Source of the DNA: Amia ocellicauda | Lineage: Eukaryota; Chordata; Actinopteri; Amiiformes; Amiidae | DNA: 64,000 nt | Reading direction: 5' to 3' | Assembly: GCF_036373705.1 (NCBI RefSeq) | Contig: NC_089858.1 | Coordinates: 34,756,749 to 34,820,748 of the forward strand | Shown here: one piece after another, positions 24,620 to 36,190 of the stretch | How positions within the stretch are numbered: the first letter of the stretch is position 1 | Layout: every line of letters starts with the position of its first letter | The notes under the pieces: model-generated | Databases searched by the model: none | What the model was told of the DNA's origin: nothing | What the model saw: only the letters and a program-made list of their open reading frames with translations | Made by a program: the position numbers and the translations under genes

Positions 24620-24830
24620 ACAGTACACCGTATAGTGCAGTACACTAAAGAACAGTTTTGTGCAGTAAAGTGCAATGCCATACAGAATAGTAAATTGCAG
24701 TATCATGCGAGTACAGTGTAGTGCAATACAATACATTCATGTGCAGTATAGTGCACATATAGAGGAGTATAGTACAGTATAGGGCAGTAAAGCATGGTAA
24801 TTGCAGTAGAGTGCAGTACAGTGCAGTGTG
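24620..24830. repeat. CAGTA-rich degenerate tandem tract
   Basis: Irregular repeats of gcagta/acagta/gtgcagt fill about 210 bases (for example gtatagtgcagtacac and gcagtagagtgcagtacag). A similar acagtactgta-rich stretch occurs at about 27256-27415, inside the intron-like gap of the transposase pseudogene. Confidence 0.7.
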
Positions 24831-25128
24831 TCTAGAGAAGCTGTGGACACACAGGGACGCGTGACCTTGAGGTGTACGTCTGAGACGGGCTGAGGGTAGG
24901 TAGGGCCTCAATGCCTTAATAGCTGGTGTGAGGCTGCTGGAGCTCAAGACACCGATTGTGGCTGAGCCGAGAGGCTTAAGGCAGACGGGCTGGGAAGAGG
25001 CGCTGTTTAACACTGAGAGCGCTCAGGCAGAGCGATCACCGCCAGATTAAGGTTAATGGAATTGAGCTCTGTTACTGACGTGTGTGTTGCTACTCATGCA
25101 TCTTGCATCTCCTGCAGTCAGACCTCTA

Positions 25129-25260
25129 CAGCAATGGTTCTCCAGCCTGGCCTTGGGGGGGGGGGAACTGTTCGGCTGGGTTTTCGTGGAAAGCGAGCTC
25201 TCGATTACTTAATCCATTGATCAGTTGGGAATTACAAGTTAGATATAAAATGCTATCACA
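25129..25260 (+). mobile_element. Possible hAT MITE fragment
   Basis: The start cagcaatggttctccagcctgg resembles the CAGTGGTTCTCAA terminus of the element at 54204-54485. The following gctgggttttcgtgg also matches in character. The opposite end is missing. Confidence 0.35.
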
Positions 25261-26635
25261 CACTTGAATCCTCCCACCATTTTGTCAATTTAAAAAGTGG
25301 AACTCAGCTTGTTATAAGTTCAGTTTATGGTCCAGTTACGTTTTTGAGCAACTGGTATGGGATAAAAACTGTGTGGATGGTGTGGGGAGGACTGTTGGGG
25401 GTCGCAGTTGTGTGGCCAGCCGAGGAAACCCAACCCACTTCAAGTCCAAACCCAGAGCTGGCAGCACTGAGCCAACCATGTACCAATCCTTGGTCAGTCC
25501 TGGTGACAGTGGACTACGACAAAGCCCAGATTCCTACCAGCATTGTCTGGACCTTAGGGGCCATATTCAGACCAGTGTGGACTTTAGGGCCCAGGCTGTG
25601 CTCTGAACTAAGAGGCCTCGGATGGTCCAGTCACTCAGAAATCCATGACACCAAATAAATATATTTCCAGACACCTGCTTTAAAAAAAAAAAAAAACATG
25701 CTTCAATTAGGAGAGAGTAATTCTAACAGCCCAGCATGGTGCATGCAGGGTTAACACTCCCCTCCAGCCCCTCACAATCCGTTGTCATTATCTGTATACC
25801 TCCAACCGACAATCCGACAAACACAAAACCATGTTCAATCGATGCAGGGCTAGGGTGCTGTGATGAACACTGAAATTTGCCCAAGAGTCCTGCAGGAATG
25901 CAAGGGACCTGGGGATCCTCGGGAGGCAGGGCGTTGCTTTGGGCATTGGGACTCTGTCCACTTTAGAGATCAAGCAGCAGTCTAAGCCAACCTTGGCACG
26001 TGTCTCCCACAGGATGAAGCAAATGGGATTGGTGTCCCTGAGCAAGCCTGCTAATGGGGATTAGAGCTCTGAATACAGGAAGGTTTTGGAGATTCTAGTT
26101 ATCCCATATCCCCCCAGTGCAGGAAAGTGAGATGACTGCTTATCCACTCTGACCCCTGGCTGACTGGGGACAGGCTGGAAGCTTGCCTATCTTGGTTATG
26201 AAAGAGCCTTAACTTCATCAAAACAAGGCAAGGACGAGCAGGCGGTCTGGTGAAGGGCTGGCAGTTATATGGAGAACCTTTTGTAATAACACGCCAAGCA
26301 AAACAAACAACAGCAAAAGAGCATTTCACAATATAGAGAATCACTGCCAATAAAGTAACAGCAACAAAGTCATTTTCATCATTACCATCATCATCACATA
26401 TAATGTAAATTAAAAAGCATTTCAGGCGTCTGGTTTCAAATTAAATAAAATGTTTGTGATTCTGAAGCCAGGTGAGGTCGGTGTTCATTAAACTCCGCAC
26501 ATATTGGCCCATCACAACCTAAACTCAAAGAGCACACCTTTCTCCAGGTGCAAACACTACCCCTCAAAATTGTTAACACACTAATCAGTATTGCAGGATC
26601 AATAAATAGGGCATATGTGCTTTGGATCAATGGAT

Positions 26636-28080
26636 CCTAACAATGCCGAAGTTGCAAGACAACGTAAAGGGTGAGGGCGAGGACGAGGCTGAGGATAAGT
26701 AATCTCAGATGAAATCTGTGCCACCCTAGTTCATCATGTGCTCATACATGGGAGGACTATGAGAGAAGCTGGACAGCTGGTGCAAACCAGCCTAAGCTGT
26801 TACACGGTTGCATCCATTGTCTGTACTTTCAGAAGGGAAAACGGCTCATTTGCCTTGTTGCTACTATGATGCATGTAATGTTGTAATGCATATAGACTGA
26901 ATCTCCACTTTGTTCTCAGTGTAGTTTTTACCACAGTAATGGATGAACATAGGTCAGTAATGGTCAAAGTTAATTTTTGCAGAACTGAGAGGTGGCCATC
27001 TATTGGAGGTAGGCGGAGACTTGTCACATGAGCAGGAGACTGCCCTGGTGAATATGGTGATTTCCAATAATGCCATCCGTTTGAGGGAAATTCAAACCCA
27101 AATAGTTGAAGAGCAGGTAGTCTTCCAAGGAACTGACAGCATCAGCATTTCCACCATTGACTGGATCCTTCAGAAGAACCACATAAGGACAAAGCAGCTG
27201 TACCGTCTGCCCTTTGAAAGGAATTAAGAGCAACGATTCCAATATGTGCAGGTAATTGCTATACTGTACAGAAATTTCACAGTATTTAGAGTATGGCCCA
27301 TCTCTCCAGCATATCAATACAGTACTGTATAGTAATGTTACAATAATTGCAGTACACAACCTTTCATTCCAGTACAGTAGTACACTACAGTACTGTATTT
27401 GTAGTACAGTAAAATGTGTGTTTTTTTTACTTCTGTAGAGAATCTTTGAGCTGGATGTCATGGCTGATCCACAGGAGTACATCTTCATCAATGAGGCAGG
27501 GTTCAACCTAACAAAGGCACAAAAGGGGGCACAACATCATTAGCCACCATGCCATCATACAAGTTCCTAGCCAGAGGGGAGGCGTCCTCCACCGCCATGT
27601 CAAAGTGGGTCCATACAACACGGCACAACTCCATCAATTTCTAGATCAGCTACACAATAACATTCTTCAATAGGAAGGGGAGCCAGGGCAACCAGAGCAA
27701 GCCCAATACGTTGTCATTTGGGATAATGTTTCCATCGGGCTGCTCTGGTTCGCGCCTGGTTCAGTGACCACCCAAGGTTCACCGTTCTTTTTTTCCCCAT
27801 TTCTGAATCTGATTGAGCAGTTTTTCTCAGCATGGCGGTGGAGAGTGTATGACCGCAAGCCCTACGCACAGCAAAACCTCCTGGAGGCGATGGTGGACGC
27901 CTGTGGTGGTGTGTGTGGAGTCTATCCAGGCTTTTCTAAGGCACACAAGGGCATTTTTCCCATGCCACCTGGCAAGAGCAAAAATAATGTGTGATGTTGA
28001 TGAGATATTATGGCCTGACCCGGACCTGATTTGAGATGATGAGAACTCTGATGCTGATGCTGAGTAACCTGTACATTTGC
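26636..28080 (+). pseudogene. Decayed IS630/Tc1-type transposase with intron-like gaps
   Basis: Recognisable blocks occur in order. First come an N-terminal region with arginine/glycine-rich coding and GQLVQTSLSCYTVASIVCT (26650-26835), and then NAIRLREIQTQIVEE and STIDWILQKN...LPFERN (26990-27225). After a gap come FELDVMADPQEYIFINEAGFN (27440-27500), GPYNT...FLDQL (27605-27655), YVVIWDNVS (27708-27735) and FTVLFFP (27777-27800). Last is the WRWRVYDRKPYAQQNLLEAM stretch (27833-27890). An in-frame TAA follows FERN, and frameshifts and small deletions follow. DEAGF and WDNVS would hold two of the catalytic aspartates. The gap at 27252-27438 begins CAG|gtaatt and ends cttctgtag|A, as a spliced intron would; a second acceptor-like end (tttttgcag) precedes AACTGAGAGG near 26980. 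Confidence 0.7.
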
Positions 28081-28590
28081 TGCATTTGGAAATAAAGCTT
28101 TTGGAAATTGGGTGTTTTACTGTGCATGGACTCCTTACATGTTTTGTCAGTGTGACATTTCAAAGGTCAGGTTTTTGACCAAAACAGCATATACAGTAGT
28201 ATTCCCTTATGCACTGATGTAAGAGCTATTTATTACAGTTCTGTTTTGAATTTCTCTTGCCAGGGTTTTCCTGAAAGGGGTATCTGGATAGTCAGTGCTG
28301 TGATTTTACACAGTTCCAAATTATTTATTACCTATTCTAAACCTTTTGGTAGCAGTGTATGTACCGTTGGGTGTGAGTTTTTAAAATTGTGTGTGGAGAT
28401 TGTTCCATGTCAATGTCTAAAGAATTGAGCAACTGTAACACACACTAACATGCCACGGTGCAGGTAGACACCCTGAAAACAGTAAGGGCTTCACTGTGGA
28501 GATCCGGTGTCTGTAAAGTTGATCGAAACGTTGCCTGACCGATGCATCGACGCGGGGATGTTGCCAGATGTTTGCACAGGCTCTAGTGCC
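28081..28590. other. Interval upstream of the PPP1R3C-like promoter
   Basis: AATAAA at about 28092 follows the transposase remnant. Otherwise it is AT-rich sequence without a recognisable feature. Confidence 0.4.
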
Positions 28591-28967
28591 CCCCCAGCCC
28601 TCAGCCCACGTGGCATTTCAACACGCCTCGACCACCCCTGCGCGCAGCCGGCCCGAGCGCCCTGATTGGACGAGAGCACGGCGAGCCGCGCACGCCCATT
28701 GGCTGCGCCCGCGGTCACGTGACCCGGAGCAACAGCTGAGCGAGCCTGCGCGGAGCCTCGCGGGTTAAAGCCGGTCGGAGCCGCGCCGCCCTGGAGCTCA
28801 GAGACGCGCACTCGTACTGGAGCCTCTGTTTGTGCGGTTCTTTTTATATGTTTAACGTTTATATTAAAAAAATAATAATGTAATTGTCTCATGAGGGATA
28901 TTGCTGTTGAAGTTCCGTGGCGCGTCTCTTCTCCGCACCTTCCTCTCTCGTCCCGGAGGGCATTAGG
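28591..28967 (+). promoter_or_regulatory. CpG-rich promoter and probable 5' noncoding exon of the PPP1R3C-like gene
   Basis: The block is GC- and CpG-rich. It contains inverted CCAAT boxes (ATTGG at 28665-28669 and 28698-28702) and a perfect 12-base palindrome with an E-box. A donor-like ATTAGG|gtgagtg at 28967/28968 and an acceptor tttttcgcag at 29593 suggest a 5' UTR exon ending at 28967 and a 5' UTR intron 28968-29593 (inference). Confidence 0.55.
28713..28724. promoter_or_regulatory. GGTCACGTGACC palindrome (CLEAR/USF-type E-box)
   Basis: The sequence is its own reverse complement and contains GTCACGTGAC, the consensus for TFEB/TFE3 and USF binding. It lies about 15 bases after an inverted CCAAT box. 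Confidence 0.6.
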
Positions 28968-29050
28968 GTGAGTGATGCGCAGCGCCTGAGCTGAAACTTT
29001 TTAACGGCTAAAACGCTGGCTGGTGATGCAGACTCGGGTCGCTTTCTTCG

Positions 29051-29140
29051 CAGCGCAGATGTGCGCAGTTCTGCGCAGGTCTGCGAAGGTCTGCACAGTC
29101 CCGGCGACCCCATTGGCGGAGCCGCGCAGAACTGCGGGCG
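29051..29140. repeat. Second copy of the GCGCAGA-rich element
   Basis: It shares agcgcagatgtgcgcagt with the GINS4 intron 1 element, has further tctgcgcaggtctgcg repeats, and ends near gcgcagaactgc, which also occurs in the first copy. It lies in the probable first intron of the PPP1R3C-like gene. Confidence 0.55.
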
Positions 29141-29687
29141 TCTGACCGGTGCCTTTAGCGTGCGGCTCCCCAGTGAGTCGTGCAGCGACTGCGGTGCTGG
29201 TCTCCCCGCTGTCAAAACTGCGGTCCTGCGGGGCTGGAGGTGCTGGGACCCCCAGTACCAGCCGTGAGGGGCGAGCGGGTCTGCGGTGTTGTGTGTTTAG
29301 GGGGTGCAGGCGACCTGTGTGAACCGGTCGAAACTGGCAGGAGAACTTTCACAAACTGGGTTTATGCAGTTGCACAGCTGCTGCTGAAACCCGGACCTGT
29401 TTTACAATGACGTTATACTATGGGACCCCCAGAGGCGTGATATCCGCTTCATTTCCTAACACAACTTGTCTGGACTGAAGTTTTGTCCGGTAGCTCGTCC
29501 TGCTGTAGCCGGCTTGTGCTTCACGGTTTCACCCCCCATGACTGCGCCACTCTTCTGCACTGTCAGTTTCAATGCATTGTCTGTTTTTCGCAGGGCAGCA
29601 GCTGGACCTGCTTTGCGCCACTAGAGTCTCCACTTCAAGACCCGCTCAGCGTCCGGTCCGGTCCGGTCCTCTCCTCTCCCCGGCGCC

Positions 29688-32021
29688 ATGAACTGCACAA
29701 AGTAAGCGCTGCCGCATTGCTTTTCTGTATCTGCTGGGGTGACCTAGTCTTTATCCGCTTCTCTGACATATATTTGTGTGCAAGTGCATTTTTTTACACG
29801 AAAATTTGAGCACAGCCGTGATCGCCTTCCCTTCTGTCCAGGTCTGTAAAGTGGTTCATGAGCCAGTAATCCTGCGTGCGAAATCTCTTATTCTGTGCAG
29901 AGTTTAATCTTTCACCTTCATACACCTTTCTATTATCCTCTGTGCACGACTTCCCTCTGTAAGACATTGATCTTATTTAAACAAAGCTGTACCAGACCCA
30001 CAAAGCCCAGCACCCCACCACTTCACCTCCTGTGTTGCCATCCAGTTATCTATTGCTCAACCCTTAGATTTACCTTGGTACAGCTGAAGGCTGTAAATCT
30101 GCCTGGGTAAGGCTGTGTGCTAGGAAATCGATAAAACCTGAGGCTTTTCCCCTTCTTAACCTCTTCCTGCCTCCCTTGGTGTAAGTGTTTAAGTGCACTG
30201 TGGGCGCTGTGCTCTGGTCTCCCTGATCCTTGCAGTGCTGTCCAGCTCTGTAGTGACCAGGTGCCAGATCCTGCCCGGCTCCCCTGTGCTGCCCCTCCTC
30301 CCCTTCGCTGCCTATTCATCGGCACTCCTCCTCATTGTTCCCCCGCTGATGAGCCCTCTACCGTCTCCATCAGGGGCCTGTGAATCAGTTTGATTGCGTT
30401 GGTTTGTGGAGGTGTGAAAGCTGTCTCGGCAGCTCAGTGAGACATCGTGTGTGTTTTAAAGCCTGGCAATAGTCCAGTCTGTACTACGCTAGAGTGGGGG
30501 AAGAGAAATGTCCGCTGTCATTGTATTGCAGATGTTAAGTTTTGTTTTTGGAATGTATGAAGGTATTCAAACTTATTTTGACATGTTAAATGCAGGGGAA
30601 AATTGATACTTTCCCTTACATAGCAGTGTGTTTTTCTCCGGTTAGGGTAGCTGTGGTCTCCTTTTTCCTGCTAAACATTTCATATGCACTGCACTCTTGC
30701 GTTGATTTGGTGTGAACCAATTTTAGGATAGCCTGAAGTGGTTCAATCTGTAGTACAAGGGAAGTTGCTGCCTTCAGATCAGGGTGTGTGTCTAGGGCTG
30801 TAGTCCTGCAATTTCAAATGTCTCTGGCTCAGTTGCCAACCCCAGGGACGTGCTGCTGCGCCTGCGTGGTGGGTGTCATGGCAGTGTTTCCCTTGGCGCT
30901 CAGTGAAGCGGTGTTTGGGTGTTGATGCTGCGCAGTTTGCTTCAGCTCTTCCTCCCTCTCTCCCCAGGGTGCTGCATGTGTTCGGTGGCCACTCCGTGCC
31001 CCAGCCCGTGATGCAGGTGGACCTGGCCATGCGCCTATGCCTGAGCCAGAGCCCCCCGCTGTGCCACTTGCTCGGGGTGACCTCCCTGAAGCCCCTGCGC
31101 CCCTGCCTGAACCCCAAGGCCGCCCAGCAGCAGCCACCCCCGGCCAGCCCGACCCCAATGGAGAGGCCGGTGCCCCAGAGCAGCAGCGGCATCAGCGGGG
31201 ATGGCACGAGCACCAAGAAGAAGCGTGTTGTGTTTGCCGACTCAAAGGGCCTGTCTCTGACGGCGGTGCGCTTCTTCTCCGAGCGGGAGGAGGCGGCGGC
31301 GGCAGCGATGGCCTCCCTGCTCTCCGAGCCGCCCCTGCTGCAGCTCGGCAGGCTGGGGGGCCTGCGTGTGGGTGAGGATTCGGGGAAAACCTCGACGAAC
31401 GACAGGCGGCAGCGTCTGCAACTGGGCTTCCCCCAGCCCAACACTGACTACCTGGACTTCCGGGCCCAGCTGCAGCAGAACCTGGTGCAACTGGAGAGCT
31501 GTGCGGTGCACGAGCGGGCACTGAGCGGCACGGTGAAGGTGCGCAACGTGAGCTTCGAGAAGACGGTCAGCGTGCGCATCACCTTCGACTCCTGGCGCTC
31601 CTTCCATGACGTGCCCTGCACCTACCTACAGCAGCGCTATGGCGGCTCCGACACAGACACCTTTGCCTTTGAGATCCCGCTGCCCGACATCCTGGACCCC
31701 CGAGAGCGCGTAGAGTTCTGCGTCTCCTACACCCCCGCCGGCTCCCATACCACCCTGTGGGACAACAACCGTGGACGCAACTTCCGCATCTTTGTCTGCA
31801 GAGCCCCCCTGCCGGTCGGGGGCTCCAAACAGCAGCAGAAGCCCCCACACCTTCAAAAGAGGTCCTTGACCCCCCCACTGCAGCGCAGACGCCTGTGGGG
31901 GTCCTTGGAGTCCAAGCACCTGCCCGAGCTGGAGCCCCTGAGCCCCCGGGCAGCCACCACCGAGCTGCTCTTCTCACACCTGAGCTGGGGGCGGCTGGAG
32001 AGCTCTTCCCCCTACTGGTGA
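29688..32021 (+). CDS. ppp1r3c: PPP1R3C-like glycogen-targeting subunit of protein phosphatase 1
   Basis: There are two coding exons. The first, 29688-29701, encodes only MNCT plus two bases, and the second is 30968-32021; together they give 355 residues. The split after four codons and the start MNCTK match PPP1R3C (MSCTR in human, 317 residues). The PP1-docking RVxF motif is RVVF at 91-94, within KKRVVFADSKGLSLT. The CBM21 glycogen-binding domain spans about 173-280, with FDSWRSF, YGGSDTDTFAF and WDNNRGRNFRI. The end WGRLESSSPYW resembles the PPP1R3C terminus and not that of PPP1R3B. The protein brings PP1 to glycogen and glycogen synthase and favours glycogen storage. It is longer than human because of a proline/serine linker before RVVF, an alanine-rich stretch (about 113-120) and a basic/proline tail after CBM21. 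Which fish paralogue it is remains open. Confidence 0.92.
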
Positions 32022-33240
32022 ACCAGAATGGATCAGATTTGTCCGCCGCCTGGTTTTCACATCCACTTTTGCGGTTAACCAGATGAGCTTGGGATTTAAA
32101 GACTTCTTAACTTGGGTAAAGGACTAGTGTCTTCTGACCACAAACCCAAGAAGCGGAGCCCAAGCGGGTCTGGGGCACTTCTGACTTGAAGGGCAGGGAT
32201 GCACGGCCAAACTTGCCTTTTCTCGGTTACCGCGATCTCAGGATTTCCTCTCGCTCTGACAGTACAGATCGGCACAATACCTGCAACTATCGGACTATTT
32301 TATTTATTGAAAAGCTGAGCATGCCGTGGCTCAGGAAAATAGAAGCATTATTTAAAATAAAAAAGCAACCTTATTTGAGTGCAGTTTCAACACTGGCCAC
32401 TTTTAGATTCCCTGTGCCTGCTCTCCCTTGGTCATGTACTTTTTTCCTCAACTGTCAATCCATTATTTAGCATTTATTCATTTATTTTTTCCCTTCTAAA
32501 CTTTATTACTCGATGTGTGAAATGCAGAGATCTCACGCGTTTGTCTAGCTGCTGTGGAGCCTCGGTCACCTGGCTACCTCGACCTCAGCCTGCCTCAAGC
32601 AGTGACCTCCCGTAGGTACGGTGACCGCTGCCAGTAGTCCACACGGCTCCAGGGTTTCTGGTTAATGTTCATCTGAACTGTGTGTTCTCAGCTCTGTAGG
32701 GTTCTGCTAATCCCACCTGGCCTGTTGCAGTTCTTGTGTGCATTGCTTTTAAAACTGCAGTCATAATGCTTTCTCTTGCACAGGGCTTAAGTTGTAGTTC
32801 AAAAGCATGCCACCCAGTGTGTTATCCATACTAGACTGTATCTACATGACCATTAAGTTGTTCCCAAAGGGTGAATGATTGGGAATGTCTCCCATGATCC
32901 CCCTTCAAAGGGACGCAGCTTCTTGGATTAAGAAACTCACCGCTTAAGTTTTTAAACCACTTCCTCCTTGCTCTGCCTGGTCTTTTGCTGCTTTTAATAT
33001 TGTACAATACTTACAATAGAAGTATTGTAATTCTATTCCACCGTGCTGATTTATGCGTTTTAGTCATAGTGAATGGGGATGTGTATTCACCAGCCTTAGG
33101 TTTGGCTGCTTTCTTCCCCCTCATAGGGGTTTTAGTCAGTCTGGGAGTTCCTCCCTGGTTTATGTGCAGTGCAGTTGTGTGTGAGAGTGGAGGGCATATC
33201 TGGAGTTGTTTGATGGTGTTTTGCTGCCTTTTGTAAATTG

Positions 33241-33246
33241 AATAAA
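33241..33246 (+). terminator. Polyadenylation signal of the PPP1R3C-like gene
   Basis: AATAAATAAA is followed within about 20 bases by the GT-rich gttgggttttgtg. It implies a 3' UTR of about 1.2 kb. Confidence 0.75.
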
Positions 33247-34249
33247 TAAACATTTTTTAAATTTGTTGGGTTTTGTGTACATCTCCTGCCCCCCATCCCC
33301 TGACGAAAAGCACTTCCAGGTCGGTGACAAGTTCCATTAAAACCCTTGAGTACTGATTTTATAATTTGATTAAATGCTACAGTTTTGTACTTAACTCATG
33401 TTTGGAAATTCAGCCTTTGTGAAAACCCACTTGAACTCAAGGACCACTTGAGCGTACAAACGAAGGGCAGATTCAACTAGCAGTTTATGGAAACTTGACA
33501 TCAAAACTGCTCTACCCAATCTCTCCCCTTTACTTCCTTTTTTCTATCTTGTTGATCACACCAAAATAAATCCTTGGTCCCTCAGGCACTATCCCATAAT
33601 ATACTCCAAGATTTCTGAGGCCTTTAGTGCTGCATCAATTAACACCAGGCTTTAAAAAGTCCCCAAAATAGAAGAGGAAGCCAAGTCGGTGTATAAGTGC
33701 CTGAGGCCAGGTCTTAATCTGGAAAGTAGTTGGGCTATAGTTGTTGACTTTTGAACGGTTCCTCCTTCCTGGTTATTCTCCTCAGATTGACACAGAGAGA
33801 GCTTGATGGATTAAGGTGCAGTAATTACTGTCTAAACATCACCTCACAAATAATTCTTCCCTCCCCCTCGCTGTTCCTCTTGCTCATTGTCTTAAGCCCG
33901 TATTGATCTGCTGCTGGAGGTCACCAACTGTATGGATCTGATTAGCACTTTGCTGGCTTGCATCATGGAAAGCCCAGTGAGTCTGCAATCCCCAGGGCAG
34001 GAGAGAGTGGTGGTGGGAGAGGAGAGGGAGGCCAGGAAGGAGGGCAAGGTTACAGGGGACATTTAAACAGTGTCCTAATGGCGTGTTCCTCAGCCCTAAC
34101 TCTTCTTGGTTCACATCAATTTATTTGTTGATTTATTTGTCTATTTCTCGAGCATGGGGTCTGGCCGCCCTCGCCACGCTAATGAAACCATGGCCTGAGG
34201 TTTGAGCCCCATCCAATCTCATTTACCCCCAACCCCCTCCTTATCTGTG

Positions 34250-34263
34250 CCAGCAGGGGGCCG
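34250..34263 (+). promoter_or_regulatory. CTCF-like motif between PPP1R3C and PHYHIP
   Basis: ccagcagggggccg matches part of the CTCF core. It is weaker than the sites at 12430 and 16640. Confidence 0.3.
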
Positions 34264-34825
34264 ACCAGGAAGACTGCTGGATTGTGGGTAATCCTATTTG
34301 TGTGTGTCTGTGTGGCGGTGATCGTGAGAGAACAAAAAACAATAAAAAAAAAACAGTTGCACATTTTCTCTCAATTAAAAAGGTGTGATCGTTGCCCTAA
34401 ACCACAATGAACTCCCATCACCGAGACTGCAAAGACGCTCTGATCTCTATTAGTATAAGGGTGTTTGTGTCTATGGGATTACAACACAACAGGATTAACC
34501 TCTACGTCCCTCGGGCTCTGGTGTAGGACGGGGGCTTTATATCTGCTAAGCCTCATCCCCTGTGCATTCGGCCGGGCAGTCACTTGACATGTGATTCAAA
34601 AGGCCGACCGGCTCGGGGATGCGCTGCTCCATTAATAGCGAGGGACCTGTAATCTCTCCCAGATGTCTTTGAGTCTCGAACCCTCCAGGGATGAACAGAC
34701 ATTCTCTTCTCTTTGAAAAAGAAAGAAACTAAACCTCATAACTGGGACTTTTCAGTCTTGCAAAATGTAGTGCTGTAGTGCAGGGTGTTTGGATCCCTCA
34801 TATAATTGTATACTTAACGTCAGTT

Positions 34826-34990
34826 TTTGTTGAAAGGAGGGGCAACAAAAGCCATTGGAGACTTCGGTTTCCAAATGTTTTCAAGGGAGGCAGTAATTGT
34901 AACGTTTACACTGTATTATAGAAGCATGGCGTAAAAGCAGAAGTGTTGTAGAAATCCCTGGGCACGCTTTGACATCCGCCTCAGGAAATG
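34826..34990 (+). repeat. Direct repeat unit A
   Basis: Shares gttgaaaggaggggcaacaa, tttcaagggaggcagt, tattatagaa and agctttgacatc-like blocks, in the same order, with 36017-36190. The copies are clearly diverged. Confidence 0.65.
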
Positions 34991-36016
34991 TGATATTTGA
35001 TTGTACAGGATGACACATTTCTCTCAACCTGCTTGCACCAAAAGTAACAGTCTCATGTTGTGCAAATTAATCTGTTGTCTTGTGAGGGGATCTTTTGAAG
35101 GTATGTTCTTAAAGAGAAAGCCTTGATATCAACACAAACACCACTGTTTGAAGCAGATGGTGATAAACCAGTCCTCCTAGTTTGTGAGACCCTGTCAGTG
35201 TCTGAACCCCGGGCCGGGGACCCCCTGTGCCCTGCGCATTTTTGTTATAGCTGAGACCTCAGTTCCTCAACTGAACTCATAATCGGCCCAGTCTGAGCTC
35301 ATTAATCATTTTAAATCACTGCAGACGTCGAGTTACGTATACAATTATATAAGGCACCTAGATGTTGCCAACTTTTTGTAAGTGCAACCACTTTAAAAGT
35401 CAGTTAAATTATCAATTTTGGTTAATTGACTGGATTGGACAGCGGGACCCCTGGATGGGATCAGGATGGGGAAACAGAGCATTAGATGTAGCCCTATCTT
35501 CCTGTACTTCAGCAAGTTCAGCAGCCCCACCTAGTGGTGATATGGAGACTTAGGTTTGCTTGAGGAAAGGAGAGAAACTGCATTAACACCATTAAAACAC
35601 ATTGAGTTTAATTGACAGGCCTTCCAGACCGAGCAGCAAACGCTAAACACATATACATGTATTATTATTATGATGTATGTACAGCACATATGCCACATTT
35701 TACTCACTATGTTCAGGGAAAGTGGTGAAAAGTGCCTGGCCGTCAGACACGAGCTCTGCGTCACACGGCTCACTTGCAGGGGTGAGAGTACAGGCAGTGA
35801 TGCTCTAGCTGTGATTGTGAAGTGACCACCCTTGGATTAGTCACTTTAAACAGCTGGTGTTTGGCAGGTTTGGCTGTTACTGTAAAGCTCTGTGTAAGTC
35901 TGAATCATACTCTGGTACAGTTCTTGTTTGTTTTGGTTTTCAATGTTGTTTTATGTATGGGCAGTTTCTTTTCATCAAAGACTTCTCCTCTTAGTAACAT
36001 TTTAGTTTGTTTCAAT

Positions 36017-36190
36017 TGTTGTTGAAAGGAGGGGCAACAAAAACATTGGACACTTTGGAAGCCCAAATGTGAACACAGGTGACTTTTCAAGGGAGGCAGT
36101 GGTTGTGGCATTTACATGATATTATAGAAATGCAATGTACAAGAAAAAGTGCTGTAGAAAACCTTGGACAAGCTTTGACATCGGCATCGG
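36017..36190 (+). repeat. Direct repeat unit B
   Basis: Counterpart of 34826-34990, about 1.2 kb away in the same orientation. The class is not recognised: either an old local duplication or two copies of a dispersed repeat. Confidence 0.65.

Larger units (their letters stand above)
23234..26635. other. Gene-poor interval
   Basis: No gene was recognised. The interval includes a 27-base poly(A) run at about 24001-24027, the CAGTA-rich tract at 24620-24830, a possible hAT MITE fragment at 25129-25260 and an A run near 25681. Confidence 0.4.

Noticed and set aside
30779-31607. Long open frames on the minus strand opposite the PPP1R3C-like exon
   Set aside because: They are shadows of a GC-rich coding exon; the plus frame has clear RVxF and CBM21 homology and proper splice junctions.
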